The notes under the pieces: generated by a model | Database searches by the model: none | The model's input: only the letters and a program-made list of their open reading frames with translations | Told to the model about the DNA's origin: nothing | In this document: positions 6,569-13,231 of the stretch, in pieces | Position numbering within the stretch: position 1 is the first letter of the stretch | Layout of the letters: the number at the start of each line of letters is the position of its first letter | Translations under genes and position numbers: made by a program | Source: Planctomycetota bacterium | GTDB lineage: Bacteria; Planctomycetota; Phycisphaerae; FEN-1346 | Assembly: GCA_026387055.1 (NCBI GenBank) | Contig: JAPLML010000268.1 | Span: 1 to 13,657, forward strand | Direction of reading: 5' to 3' | Length of the DNA: 13,657 nt

Positions 6569-6587
6569 GCGGGGGCGCGTCCCCCGC
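6569..6587 (-). repeat. REP-like palindrome C (family 2)
   Basis: GCGGGGG (6569-6575) pairs with CCCCCGC (6581-6587) around the loop CGCGT. Its stem and loop edges (GCGCGGGGGC..GTCCCCCGC) resemble the reverse complement of palindrome D, so it is an inverted, shorter relative of D. Orientation is relative to D. Confidence 0.6.
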
Positions 6588-6608
6588 ACCCGGATGCCCG
6601 CGCTGGTC

Positions 6609-6642
6609 CGTAGAGACGCGGGGGACCAGCCCCCGCGCTACG
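6609..6642 (+). repeat. REP-like palindrome D (family 2)
   Basis: CGCGGGGG (6617-6624) pairs with CCCCCGCG (6630-6637) around the loop ACCAG. An outer stem CGTAG (6609-6613) / CTACG (6638-6642) adds five pairs, with a three-base left bulge AGA. The form is a 13-bp bulged hairpin typical of mobile REP-type elements. Confidence 0.65.
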
Positions 6643-6700
6643 CGCCCGCCCGGAAGGCCCGGTAGAAGACCGGATCACACCCGCGCCCGCGCAGTCGGCA

Positions 6701-6739
6701 AAAGATTCTTGTACTCGCGCCGGCGAAAGGAGTATCTTT
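6701..6739 (+). other. Bulged hairpin just upstream of the dnaA promoter
   Basis: AAAGA (6701-6705) pairs with TCTTT (6735-6739) and TACTC (6712-6716) with GAGTA (6730-6734), leaving a six-base bulge on the left and a GC-rich loop. It ends four bases before the putative -35 box and might be a binding site or an extruded structure. Confidence 0.35.
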
Positions 6740-6742
6740 ACG

Positions 6743-6771
6743 TTGACGACGGCGCGCGGTTGTGGTAGTTT
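6743..6771 (+). promoter_or_regulatory. Putative dnaA promoter
   Basis: TTGACG (6743-6748) has five of six -35 matches and is followed after 17 bases by TAGTTT (6766-6771), a weak -10 with three of six. Transcription would start near 6778, leaving a leader of about 130 bases. A poorer alternative is TTGTAC (6709-6714) with TATCTT (6733-6738). Confidence 0.45.
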
Positions 6772-6908
6772 GCGCAGGTCGCACGGGGGATGATTCCGTC
6801 GTGCCTCCGGCACGGGGGCGCGGGGCGCCGCCGCGGACGGCGAACGGTTCCGGCGCCTGCTATCTATCAACGAATGTTCACATAACCAAAATACGGGAGA
6901 TGCCTCCC

Positions 6909-8249
6909 ATGGCGTCTTCGGCCTCGGAGCACTGGCAGCAGGCTGTCGCTCGCGTCCAGGAGGAGTTGCTGGGTTTTGCCGTTCCGCCGTGGCTGCTCCA
7001 CGCGCGAATTTCGGAACTCGACGCGTCGCGCCTCGCGGTGGCCTTGCCGGAAGCGCCCCACGACGCCCAGATCGACGCCCCCCTGAAATCGGCGCTGGAG
7101 CGGGAACTGGCGCAGCGCCTGGGCCGCCGCGTGTCGCTGGAGTTCCGCACGCTTCCCGCCGAGCCCTTGAGGATCGGCGCGGCGGCCCCTGGCGCCGCCC
7201 TTCCCGTCCCCGTCTCGCAGGAAGACCGGCCGCGCCTCAACCCGCAGTACACCTTCGAGAATTTCATCACGGGCCCGTGCAACCGCATGGCCCATGCGGC
7301 GGCGCTCGCCGTCGGGGACCTGCCCGGCCGATCCTACAACCCGCTTTTCATCCACGCGAGCGTCGGCCTCGGCAAGACCCACCTGATGCAGGCCGTGTGC
7401 CGCAAGATTCTTCAGAACCGCCCCGACGTGGCCATGATGTATGTCTCATGCGAGGACTTCGTGAACCGTTTCATCGCCGCCATCGAGCGGGGCCAGATCG
7501 AGGAGTTCCGCTACCGGTTCCGCTATCTCGACGTCCTGGTGATCGACGACATTCACTTCCTGGCCGACAAGGAACGGACCCAGGAGGAATTCTTCCATAC
7601 CTTCAACACGCTCTACCAGGCGCAGAAGCAAGTGGTGCTCTCGAGCGATTCGCCCCCGCAGGAGATCCCGCGCCTCGAGGAGCGCCTGGTCAGCCGGTTC
7701 AAGTGGGGCCTGGTGGTGCGGATCGACCGGCCGAGCTACGAGACGCGCGTGGCCATCCTGCAAACCAAGGCCCGCCTCCGCGGCCGCGAACTGCCGGAGG
7801 AAGTCGTCAAGTACATCGCCACCGTCGTCGACACCAACAACCGCGAGCTTGAGGGAGCCGTCGTCCGCGTCCTGGGCTACGCCTCCCTGTGCAACCGCTA
7901 CATTGACGTCGACCTTGCCAAGGAAGCCCTGCGGGACCTCGTCGGAACCCGTCAGCCCTCGGTGACCATCCAGGCAATCAGCGACGCCGTGTTGCGGCGC
8001 TACAACGCCCGGCTGTCCGACCTTCAGAGCAAGCGCCGCACGCAGTCCGTCGCCATGCCAAGACAGATCTGCATGTATCTTGCACGGCGCCTCACCAACC
8101 AGAGCCTCGAGGAGGTCGGCGCGTTCTTCGGCGGGCGGGATCATACGACCGTCCTCCACGCCGATCGCAAGGTCAAGCAGTTGGTGGAGCACGATCTGGC
8201 TTTCCGCGGCCTTGTCGAGGCCATTGAGAGGGACGTTCTTCGGACATAA
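6909..8249 (+). CDS. dnaA: Chromosomal replication initiator DnaA
   Basis: AAA+ ATPase that binds DnaA boxes and melts the origin. From the ATG at 6909 it is 446 aa, normal for the family. Domain I is about 1-80, followed by a short linker. Domain III starts at LNPQYTFENFITGPCNRMAHAAA, read in two parts, with Walker A ASVGLGKT (150-157), Walker B IDDIHF (212-217) and ERTQEEFFHTFN. SRFKWGLV and the ETR segment follow. Domain IV has the DNA-binding signature GGRDHTTVLHA (408-418) and the upstream PRQICMYLARRLT helix. The first Walker A Gly is Ala150, a departure from the usual GGVGLGKT or GSVGLGKT. The start was chosen because GGGAG (6895-6899) lies nine bases upstream; the frame is open back to a GTG at 6762, but those residues are not DnaA-like. 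Its position before dnaN is canonical. Confidence 0.96.
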   Translation: MASSASEHWQQAVARVQEELLGFAVPPWLLHARISELDASRLAVALPEAPHDAQIDAPLKSALERELAQRLGRRVSLEFRTLPAEPLRIGAAAPGAALPVPVSQEDRPRLNPQYTFENFITGPCNRMAHAAALAVGDLPGRSYNPLFIHASVGLGKTHLMQAVCRKILQNRPDVAMMYVSCEDFVNRFIAAIERGQIEEFRYRFRYLDVLVIDDIHFLADKERTQEEFFHTFNTLYQAQKQVVLSSDSPPQEIPRLEERLVSRFKWGLVVRIDRPSYETRVAILQTKARLRGRELPEEVVKYIATVVDTNNRELEGAVVRVLGYASLCNRYIDVDLAKEALRDLVGTRQPSVTIQAISDAVLRRYNARLSDLQSKRRTQSVAMPRQICMYLARRLTNQSLEEVGAFFGGRDHTTVLHADRKVKQLVEHDLAFRGLVEAIERDVLRT

Positions 8250-8253
8250 GGAG

Positions 8254-8262
8254 TGTGGAGAA
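8254..8262 (-). other. DnaA-box-like site 1
   Basis: TGTGGAGAA, reverse complement TTCTCCACA, matches 8 of 9 positions of TTATCCACA. It lies five bases after the dnaA stop codon. Confidence 0.5.
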
Positions 8263-8367
8263 CCTGTGGCGCCGGCGTGGCGCTCCACCCCGCCCTTCAG
8301 CACGGACGATTCTGGCGGCTGCTCCTCACAGGGAGTACTTGGCGAGCGCCACAAAGAATTGCACCGG

Positions 8368-8376
8368 TTCTCCACG
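8368..8376 (+). other. DnaA-box-like site 2
   Basis: TTCTCCACG matches 7 of 9 positions of TTATCCACA and shares TTCTCCAC with site 1, which hints at a lineage-specific box variant. Confidence 0.4.
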
Positions 8377-8450
8377 GCAGGGTCTCGTCTGCAACGCACC
8401 GAAGTGTTTATCTGACAACCTGTTACGGGCACCGAGCGCCTGGCGCAGAT

Positions 8451-8459
8451 TTTTTCACA
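8451..8459 (+). other. DnaA-box-like site 3
   Basis: TTTTTCACA fits the relaxed consensus TTWTNCACA at every position. It sits at the edge of the AT-richer segment, as expected for a box next to an unwinding element. Confidence 0.45.
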
Positions 8460-8529
8460 AACATATGAGGGATTACTGGCTCTTTGCAATGAACTCTAAA
8501 GAGGACGGATAGGCTAAGGAGATTCCGAG

Positions 8530-9651
8530 ATGAAAGCGATCTGCGATCGCGCCACACTGACCCGCGGGGTCCAGGTGGCTTCAGGGGTGGCAATACTCCG
8601 GAGTCCCAAGCCTGCCCTCGGGTGCATCAAGATGGAAGCCGAGAAGAATCGGATGATCCTTCTGGCGACGGATCTTGAGGTTGGTATTCGTATCGAACTG
8701 GATAAGATGGACGTGCAGGAACCTGGAGTGGCGCTGGTGCCGGCGGATCGGTTCCACGCGATCCTTCGGGAACTCCAGGACGACACGATATCGATTTCCG
8801 GGACGGCGGAAGAGACCAAGATTGTGGCGCCGGGTTCGCACTTCACCGTTCTGGGTAGCGATCCGAATGATTTTCCCGCCGTGCCAGAGTTTCCTGATGC
8901 GGGCGCCCTGACGGTTGGAGCAGATGATCTTCTTGCTCTGGCGGAACGGACTCTGTTTGCCACGGCCAAGGAGAACACGCGGTATGCGCTGAACGGCGTC
9001 CTCTGGGAGGTGGAGGGTAATAGTCTGACGATGGTAGCGACGGATGGCCGGCGTCTTAGCTTGGCCAGAGGCAAGTGCAAGGACGGTCCGAAGGAAAAAA
9101 TATCCGCGATCGTGCCCAGCAAGGCAATGCAGTTGATTGAGCGATGCTTGACGGATGCGGAAAAGGTCCAGGGAGATGTTCGCGTGGTGCTCCGGGAAAA
9201 GGACATCCTCTTGGAGACCCCGCCATCGGACGGCGGACGGCGGATGGTGTACTCCCGGCTGGTTGACGGGCACTTCCCCAAGTACGAGGACGTGATTCCG
9301 AAGGACTTCGACAGGAAGGCGACGGTGAAGGTGGAAGCCTTCGCGGCGGCGGTGCGCAAGGCAGCGCTTCTCACGAACGAGGAATCGCGCGGCGTCATGC
9401 TCAAGTTCTCGAAGGAGGAGTTGGTCATCACGAGTCGGACTCCCGAAATGGGCGAGGCGGAGGTTCGCATGGCGGTCGCCTACGAAGGCGAGCCGCTGGA
9501 AATCGGCTTCAATCCGGTGTATCTTATCGACGCCGCCAAGGTGATCGACGCCGAGGACTTAACCTTCTCTTTCAAGGGATCAAGCAAGCCCGGCGTCATC
9601 AGCGAGGGCCGGCTGTTCACGCATGTGGTGATGCCGGTCAGCATCGTTTAG
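8530..9651 (+). CDS. dnaN: DNA polymerase III beta subunit (sliding clamp)
   Basis: Ring-shaped processivity clamp that holds DNA polymerase III and other proteins on DNA; 373 aa, normal. Three clamp domains are implied by length. Recognisable segments include TRYALNGVLWEVEGNSL followed by VATDGRRLSLA in the second domain, MVYSRLVDGHFPKYEDVIP at the second-third domain junction, and the C-terminal LFTHVVMPVSIV. The usual terminal MPxR peptide-pocket motif reads MPVS here. The ATG at 8530 has AAGGAG eight bases upstream. Codon use is odd: by eye, about the first 220 codons use GAT for Asp mostly (12 GAT, 4 GAC), while the remainder uses only GAC (9). The start of the DUF721 gene is close behind, so they are probably co-transcribed. 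Confidence 0.96.
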   Translation: MKAICDRATLTRGVQVASGVAILRSPKPALGCIKMEAEKNRMILLATDLEVGIRIELDKMDVQEPGVALVPADRFHAILRELQDDTISISGTAEETKIVAPGSHFTVLGSDPNDFPAVPEFPDAGALTVGADDLLALAERTLFATAKENTRYALNGVLWEVEGNSLTMVATDGRRLSLARGKCKDGPKEKISAIVPSKAMQLIERCLTDAEKVQGDVRVVLREKDILLETPPSDGGRRMVYSRLVDGHFPKYEDVIPKDFDRKATVKVEAFAAAVRKAALLTNEESRGVMLKFSKEELVITSRTPEMGEAEVRMAVAYEGEPLEIGFNPVYLIDAAKVIDAEDLTFSFKGSSKPGVISEGRLFTHVVMPVSIV

Positions 9652-9661
9652 CTGATGAGGC

Positions 9662-9666
9662 GGAGG
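9662..9666 (+). promoter_or_regulatory. Ribosome binding site deciding the DUF721 gene start
   Basis: GGAGG lies six bases before the GTG at 9673. The in-frame ATG at 9655 has no ribosome site, although it is only three bases after the dnaN stop and could be reached by coupling. Confidence 0.55.
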
Positions 9667-9672
9667 CATGGT

Positions 9673-10041
9673 GTGGCCACCGGGCTGAAGGAGGCTTCGG
9701 ACTACGAGAAGGACTGGGCCGAGCCGGTGGGCGAAGTCATACGGCGCTGGGCGAAACACAGCCACCTGCTCCACCTGTCGCAGCGCGAGCGCCTCTGGAA
9801 TGCCTGGGAGGCCGCGCTGGGGCCCGATGCGTCGCACACCCGCCTCGAATCCATGAAGAACCACGTGGCCTCTTTCGTGGTGGATTCGAGCGCCCTCCTG
9901 CTGGAACTCCGGGGTTTCCGCAAACAGGACCTGATGGAGGTTTTGCGGCGGGAAGTGCGGACGTATTTCATTCGCGACATTCGGTTTCGGCTTGAGAAAC
10001 GCGGGACGCCCCAGCGGCGGACCAAGCTTGAAGGAAGGTGA
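9673..10041 (+). CDS. DUF721 (DciA-like) family protein
   Basis: Small cytoplasmic protein of about 122 aa. It resembles the DUF721 family, whose DciA members help load the replicative helicase DnaB. The family pattern is a Trp-containing helix (LWNAWEAALGPDASHT), then NHVASFVVDSSALLLEL, then a basic helix ending in RDIRFRLEKR. The middle strand (VASFVVDSSALLLEL) corresponds to the conserved V.V.SS.W..EL motif, though Trp is replaced by Leu. Its place between dnaN and gyrB is where DUF721 genes commonly sit near recF; recF itself is absent. The GTG start at 9673 is chosen for its GGAGG; the ATG at 9655 would add six residues (MRRRHG). Its stop TGA overlaps the gyrB ribosome-site region. Family call is fairly sure; a helicase-loading role is inferred. 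Confidence 0.78.
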   Translation: MATGLKEASDYEKDWAEPVGEVIRRWAKHSHLLHLSQRERLWNAWEAALGPDASHTRLESMKNHVASFVVDSSALLLELRGFRKQDLMEVLRREVRTYFIRDIRFRLEKRGTPQRRTKLEGR

Positions 10042-10050
10042 CGGAAGCAC

Positions 10051-12564
10051 ATGGCTAAGGGGACTGCCGCACCGCAGGAAGAAGAGGGCAACAGCGCCGC
10101 CGAGAAGGGGGCCGGCCAGTACCGCGCCGACGCCATCAAGGTTATGAAGGGCCTGGATGCCGTCCGAAAGCGCCCCGATATGTACATCGGTGATCGCCAC
10201 CAGCGCGGCCTTCACCACCTCGTCAACGAGGTGGTCGACAACGCCATCGACGAGGCGATGGCGGGCTTTTGCACCGACATCTACGTGACGGTCCACGGCG
10301 ACGGCAGCATCAGCGTGGCCGATAACGGCCGCGGCATCCCCGTCGACCTCCACAAGGAGGAGAAGAAGCCGGGCGTCGAGGTGGCCTTGAGCATGCTCCA
10401 CGCCGGCGGCAAGTTCGACCACTCGACGTACAAGGTGTCGGGCGGCCTGCATGGCGTGGGCGTCAGTTGCGTGACGGCCCTGGCGGAGTGGCTGGAGGTC
10501 GAGGTCCGCCGGGACGGCACCGTCTGGCGGATGGCCTTCGCCCGCGGCAAGAAATCGAAGGACTTGAAGAAGGTCGGCACATCCAAGAAGACCGGCACCA
10601 CCATCACCTTCAAGCCCGACCGCGAGATCTTCGAGGACCCCACCTTCAAGTTCGAGATCCTGGAGGGGCGGCTGCGCGAGCTCGCCTACCTGAACGAGGG
10701 CCTTCACATCCACCTGACCGACGAGCGCGACGACCGCGAGGCCGACTTCCGCTTCAAGGAGGGGATCCGCGCGTTCGCCAAGCACCTGAACGAGGGCAAG
10801 GAGGTCGTCCATCGCGATATCATCTACTACCGCCGTGAAGACCCAGCCACCCATACCGAGGTCGAGGTGGCCATCCAGTATAACGACGGCTACGCCGAAA
10901 ACATCCTGTGCTTCGCCAATAACATCAACACGATCGAGGGCGGCACGCACCTGTCGGCGTTCAAGTCGGCGGTCACCCGCACCCTCAACTTTTACGCCAA
11001 GAAGCAGAACCTCCTGAAGGGCGAGTCGGCCCCCAGCGGCGACGACCTGCGCGAAGGCATGACGGCCGTCCTCTCAGTCCGCGTCAGCGACCCCCAGTTC
11101 GAGGGCCAGACCAAGACCAAGCTCTCCAACAGCGAGGTCGGCACCTTCGTCGAGACGGTGACCAACGAGCTCCTGGGCCAATACCTCGAAGAGAACCCGG
11201 GCACGGCCAAGAAGGTCGTCACGAAGGCCGTCCAAGCGATGACCGCCCGCGACGCCGCCCGCAAGGCCCGCGACCTCGTGCGGCGCAAAGGGGCCCTCGC
11301 GTCCGGGAACCTCCCCGGCAAACTGGCCGACTGCTCCGAGCGCGACCCCGCCCTGTCCGAGGTCTTCCTGGTCGAGGGCGACTCGGCCGGCGGCTCCGCC
11401 AAGCAGGGACGCGACCGGCGCACCCAGGCGATCCTCCCCCTGCGCGGCAAGATCCTCAACGTCGAGAAGGCGCGGATCGACAAGATGCTTGCCCATGAGG
11501 AGATCGCGACCATCATCTCGGCCCTCGGCACCGGCATCGGCACCGACGATTTCAACGTCTCCTCGGCCCGCTACCACAAGGTCATCATCATGACCGATGC
11601 CGATGTCGACGGCAGCCACATCCGCACGCTGCTCCTCACGTTCTTCTACCGGCAGATGAAGGAGCTCGTGGAGTGTGGCTACGTGTATGTGGCTCAGCCG
11701 CCGCTGTACCGCGTCCGCCGCAAGGGCCGCGAGCACTACGTCCAGAGCGACCGCGAGATGAAGATGACGCTCCTGAAGCTCGGCGTTGAGGGCGCGACCT
11801 TGCGCTTCAACCCCGATCCCGGGAGCCGCAAGAAGGCCGCCGAAGAGATCGCCGGTGCGAAGCTCGAGGAACTCTCCCTTATCCTCACCGATGCCGAGGA
11901 GCTCGTCCGCTCGGTCGAGCGGCGCGGCATCCTGTGGGAGACGTTCCTCGCGGCCCGGAACAAGGCCGGCGAGTTCCCCTCCTGGGCCGTGCGGCTCGAC
12001 GGCGCCATGCGCCTCTTCCACACCGAGGCCGAAGCCAAGAAGGCCGTCGACGCCGCCTTCCCCAGGCACAAGAAGGATGCGAAGAAAGAGGAGGGCGGCA
12101 AGGAAGAGTTGCCGGAAGAGGAGCCGCCGGAACCCGAGGAACTCTTCGGCGCCAAGGAGCTCAACAAGATCGCCCGCAAACTGGAGACGCGCGGCATCGA
12201 CCTGGCCGATTGGCACCGCGAGGCCCGCCAGGGCGTCGGCGAGGAGAAGGCCTGGACGAAGTTCACCGTAGCCACCGAGGGCGAGGCCGTCGACGTGGCA
12301 AGCGTGGCGCAGATCCTGCCGACCGTCCGCCGCCTCGGCCAGAAGGGGATGGACATCCAGCGCTTCAAGGGCCTTGGCGAGATGAACGCCGAGCAATTGT
12401 GGGAGACGACGATGGACCCCGCCCGGCGGGTCCTGAAGAAGGTCCTCATCGAGGATGCCGCCGAAGCGGAACACATCTTCAGCGTCCTCATGGGCCCCGC
12501 CGTCGAGCCCCGCCGCGAGTTCATCGAGCGCCACGCCCTCGAGGTGCGGAACCTGGATGTATGA
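10051..12564 (+). CDS. gyrB: DNA gyrase subunit B
   Basis: ATPase subunit of gyrase, which introduces negative supercoils as a GyrA2B2 complex; 837 aa. The GHKL ATPase domain shows NEVVDNAIDEAM (Glu60 catalytic-type, Asn64 for Mg), VADNGRGIP (Asp91) and GGLHGVGVS (131-139). The transducer includes QTKTKL. The TOPRIM domain has VEGDSAGG (441-448) and TDADVDGSHI (515-524). The C-terminal QRFKGLGEMN and the arginine-rich tail PRREFIERHALEV are canonical. Between TOPRIM and the C-terminus is an insert of about 180 residues with an acidic, Lys/Glu/Pro-rich centre (about 675-700), similar in place to the insert of E. coli GyrB. The ATG at 10051 is preceded by AAGGAAGGTG (10031-10040). ParE is the alternative, but the location next to dnaN favours GyrB. 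gyrA is not in the window. Confidence 0.95.
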   Translation: MAKGTAAPQEEEGNSAAEKGAGQYRADAIKVMKGLDAVRKRPDMYIGDRHQRGLHHLVNEVVDNAIDEAMAGFCTDIYVTVHGDGSISVADNGRGIPVDLHKEEKKPGVEVALSMLHAGGKFDHSTYKVSGGLHGVGVSCVTALAEWLEVEVRRDGTVWRMAFARGKKSKDLKKVGTSKKTGTTITFKPDREIFEDPTFKFEILEGRLRELAYLNEGLHIHLTDERDDREADFRFKEGIRAFAKHLNEGKEVVHRDIIYYRREDPATHTEVEVAIQYNDGYAENILCFANNINTIEGGTHLSAFKSAVTRTLNFYAKKQNLLKGESAPSGDDLREGMTAVLSVRVSDPQFEGQTKTKLSNSEVGTFVETVTNELLGQYLEENPGTAKKVVTKAVQAMTARDAARKARDLVRRKGALASGNLPGKLADCSERDPALSEVFLVEGDSAGGSAKQGRDRRTQAILPLRGKILNVEKARIDKMLAHEEIATIISALGTGIGTDDFNVSSARYHKVIIMTDADVDGSHIRTLLLTFFYRQMKELVECGYVYVAQPPLYRVRRKGREHYVQSDREMKMTLLKLGVEGATLRFNPDPGSRKKAAEEIAGAKLEELSLILTDAEELVRSVERRGILWETFLAARNKAGEFPSWAVRLDGAMRLFHTEAEAKKAVDAAFPRHKKDAKKEEGGKEELPEEEPPEPEELFGAKELNKIARKLETRGIDLADWHREARQGVGEEKAWTKFTVATEGEAVDVASVAQILPTVRRLGQKGMDIQRFKGLGEMNAEQLWETTMDPARRVLKKVLIEDAAEAEHIFSVLMGPAVEPRREFIERHALEVRNLDV

Positions 12565-12577
12565 CGTTATCTATTTC

Positions 12578-12624
12578 GCCCCCGGTGAATACACCGGGGG
12601 CTCGTTAAGAGCTTCGCCCCGGTG
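12578..12624 (+). terminator. Three-segment alternating hairpin after gyrB
   Basis: GCCCCCGGTG (12578-12587) pairs perfectly over ten bases with CACCGGGGGC (12592-12601) around the loop AATA. The same right arm can instead pair downstream: CACCGGGG (12592-12599) with CCCCGGTG (12617-12624), stacked on GCTC (12600-12603) / GAGC (12609-12612). The two folds are mutually exclusive. No strong T-run follows, so termination is uncertain; a repeat-derived duplication of the left arm is another reading. Confidence 0.5.
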
Positions 12625-12642
12625 AACGTATGTCTTCGGTTG

Positions 12643-12677
12643 GCATTCCGAGCGAGCGCAGCGAGTCGAGGAATCTC
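12643..12677 (+). repeat. Dispersed intergenic-repeat-like sequence
   Basis: The segment begins GCATTCCGAGCGAGCG and ends GTCGAGGAATCTC, with ATTCC (12645-12649) inverted as GGAAT (12670-12674). From memory, this ATTCCGAGCG...GAGGAATCTC type is a common dispersed repeat in many bacterial genomes; only one copy is in this window. Its GAGGAA (12668-12673) is seven bases before the GTG at 12681 and serves as the likely ribosome binding site of the next gene. Translated, it gives the tell-tale IPSERSESRNL. Confidence 0.6.
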
Positions 12678-12680
12678 GCC

Positions 12681-13214
12681 GTGGCCGTTGCCGTTTGGGC
12701 ACGCGCCAGGCGCTGGGCCCGCGCTGCCTTCCTCGCAAGTGGGGCGCTGCTTCTCGGCGGCGAGTGCTACGGTCACGCGTTAAGCCCGGCCAATTACCCT
12801 TTAGGCCCGTTCCCGTTTCTCCTCACCACGGATTCGCCAGCCTTGGTCGTGGTGGTTATGGCACCCCTTCTGGTTGCAGCTGTTCTGTTGTCCTGGCAGA
12901 TGCACCATGTTACCTTCGTGGGCAACCTTTGGAGAGCCCTCGTCCTCTACTTGGGGGGAAGGGGCATCGAGTTCCTGGCCATGCTTGTTGTTCCGTTTCA
13001 ACCCTTCGTTTGCGGGTGGCAGCAGCCCGCGGTGTTTCTGGCCGTGAGTTCGGTTGTTTCCGCCGGCCTGATGCATCTGCTCTACAAGAACACAAGCTGG
13101 GGTTCTAGGATCGGCCTCGCCTTTGGCATCACACTCGGTGGATACGCCGTGGCGTTGGTCCTCGGCATTGTGATCATGGGGCGCCCCTTGAGTCTGCTGT
13201 GGCGGATGTGGTAA
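12681..13214 (+). CDS. Hypothetical multi-pass membrane protein
   Basis: I do not recognise this protein. From the GTG at 12681 it is 177 aa. It has a basic N-terminus (WARARRWARA), then a hydrophobic stretch AAFLASGALLLGG. Four further hydrophobic segments follow: ALVVVVMAPLLVAAVLLSW, IEFLAMLVVPF, AVFLAVSSVVSAGLMHLLY and a C-terminal IGLAFGITL..YAVALVLGIVIM. It is therefore probably an inner-membrane protein with four or five spans. No catalytic motif is seen. An in-frame ATG at 12630 would add 17 residues encoded by a dispersed repeat and has only a weak GGTGA; the GTG has GAGGAA seven bases upstream. Codon use is less GC-rich than in gyrB. It lies 17 bases before rmuC, but no functional link is evident. 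Confidence 0.65.
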   Translation: MAVAVWARARRWARAAFLASGALLLGGECYGHALSPANYPLGPFPFLLTTDSPALVVVVMAPLLVAAVLLSWQMHHVTFVGNLWRALVLYLGGRGIEFLAMLVVPFQPFVCGWQQPAVFLAVSSVVSAGLMHLLYKNTSWGSRIGLAFGITLGGYAVALVLGIVIMGRPLSLLWRMW

Positions 13215-13231
13215 TCTAAGGATATCGCAAT

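Larger units (their letters stand above)
6101..6908. other. Long non-coding region upstream of dnaA
   Basis: About 800 bases with no credible gene. The open frames here lack ribosome sites and family resemblance, and are read through palindromes. In order it holds: a weak terminator (6123-6140), two DnaA-box-like sites (6169-6188), a long stem-loop (6262-6309), a small hairpin CCGTGG-CACA-CCACGG (6318-6333), palindromes A and B (6410-6437, 6472-6499), palindromes C and D (6569-6587, 6609-6642), a bulged hairpin (6701-6739), a promoter (6743-6771) and a structured dnaA leader. The leader includes the hairpin CGTGCC-TCC-GGCACG at 6800-6814 and ends in an AT-richer stretch, 6862-6894, before the ribosome site GGGAG. 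Confidence 0.6.
8250..8529. other. dnaA-dnaN spacer, candidate replication origin
   Basis: 280 bases between dnaA and dnaN, a classic oriC location. It contains three DnaA-box-like sites at 8254-8262, 8368-8376 and 8451-8459. An AT-richer segment, about 8447-8513, stands out against the surrounding high GC and could be the unwinding element. Near its left edge, GTGGAG (8255-8260) can pair with CTCCAC (8283-8288), enclosing GCGCC/GGCGC. The dnaN ribosome site AAGGAG is at 8516-8521. No convincing dnaN promoter is visible. The origin call is an inference from location, boxes and composition. Confidence 0.5.

Noticed and set aside
6253..6768. Open frames of 171 and 112 codons (6275-6613) upstream of dnaA
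   Set aside because: They are read through four palindromes and have no ribosome site; the composition is Arg/Pro/Ala-rich as expected from GC-rich non-coding DNA.
6762..6908. N-terminal extension of DnaA from the GTG at 6762
   Set aside because: The 49 extra residues are unlike DnaA domain I and overlap the -10 region of the predicted promoter; the ATG at 6909 has a ribosome site.
8250..8512. Small open frames in the dnaA-dnaN spacer (8253-8468, 8255-8512)
   Set aside because: No ribosome sites and no conserved sequence; they overlap each other and the DnaA-box-like sites.
9580..10950. Long minus-strand open frames opposite dnaN-gyrB, and 11074-12534 opposite gyrB
   Set aside because: They mirror the codon structure of the real genes and show no recognisable protein family.
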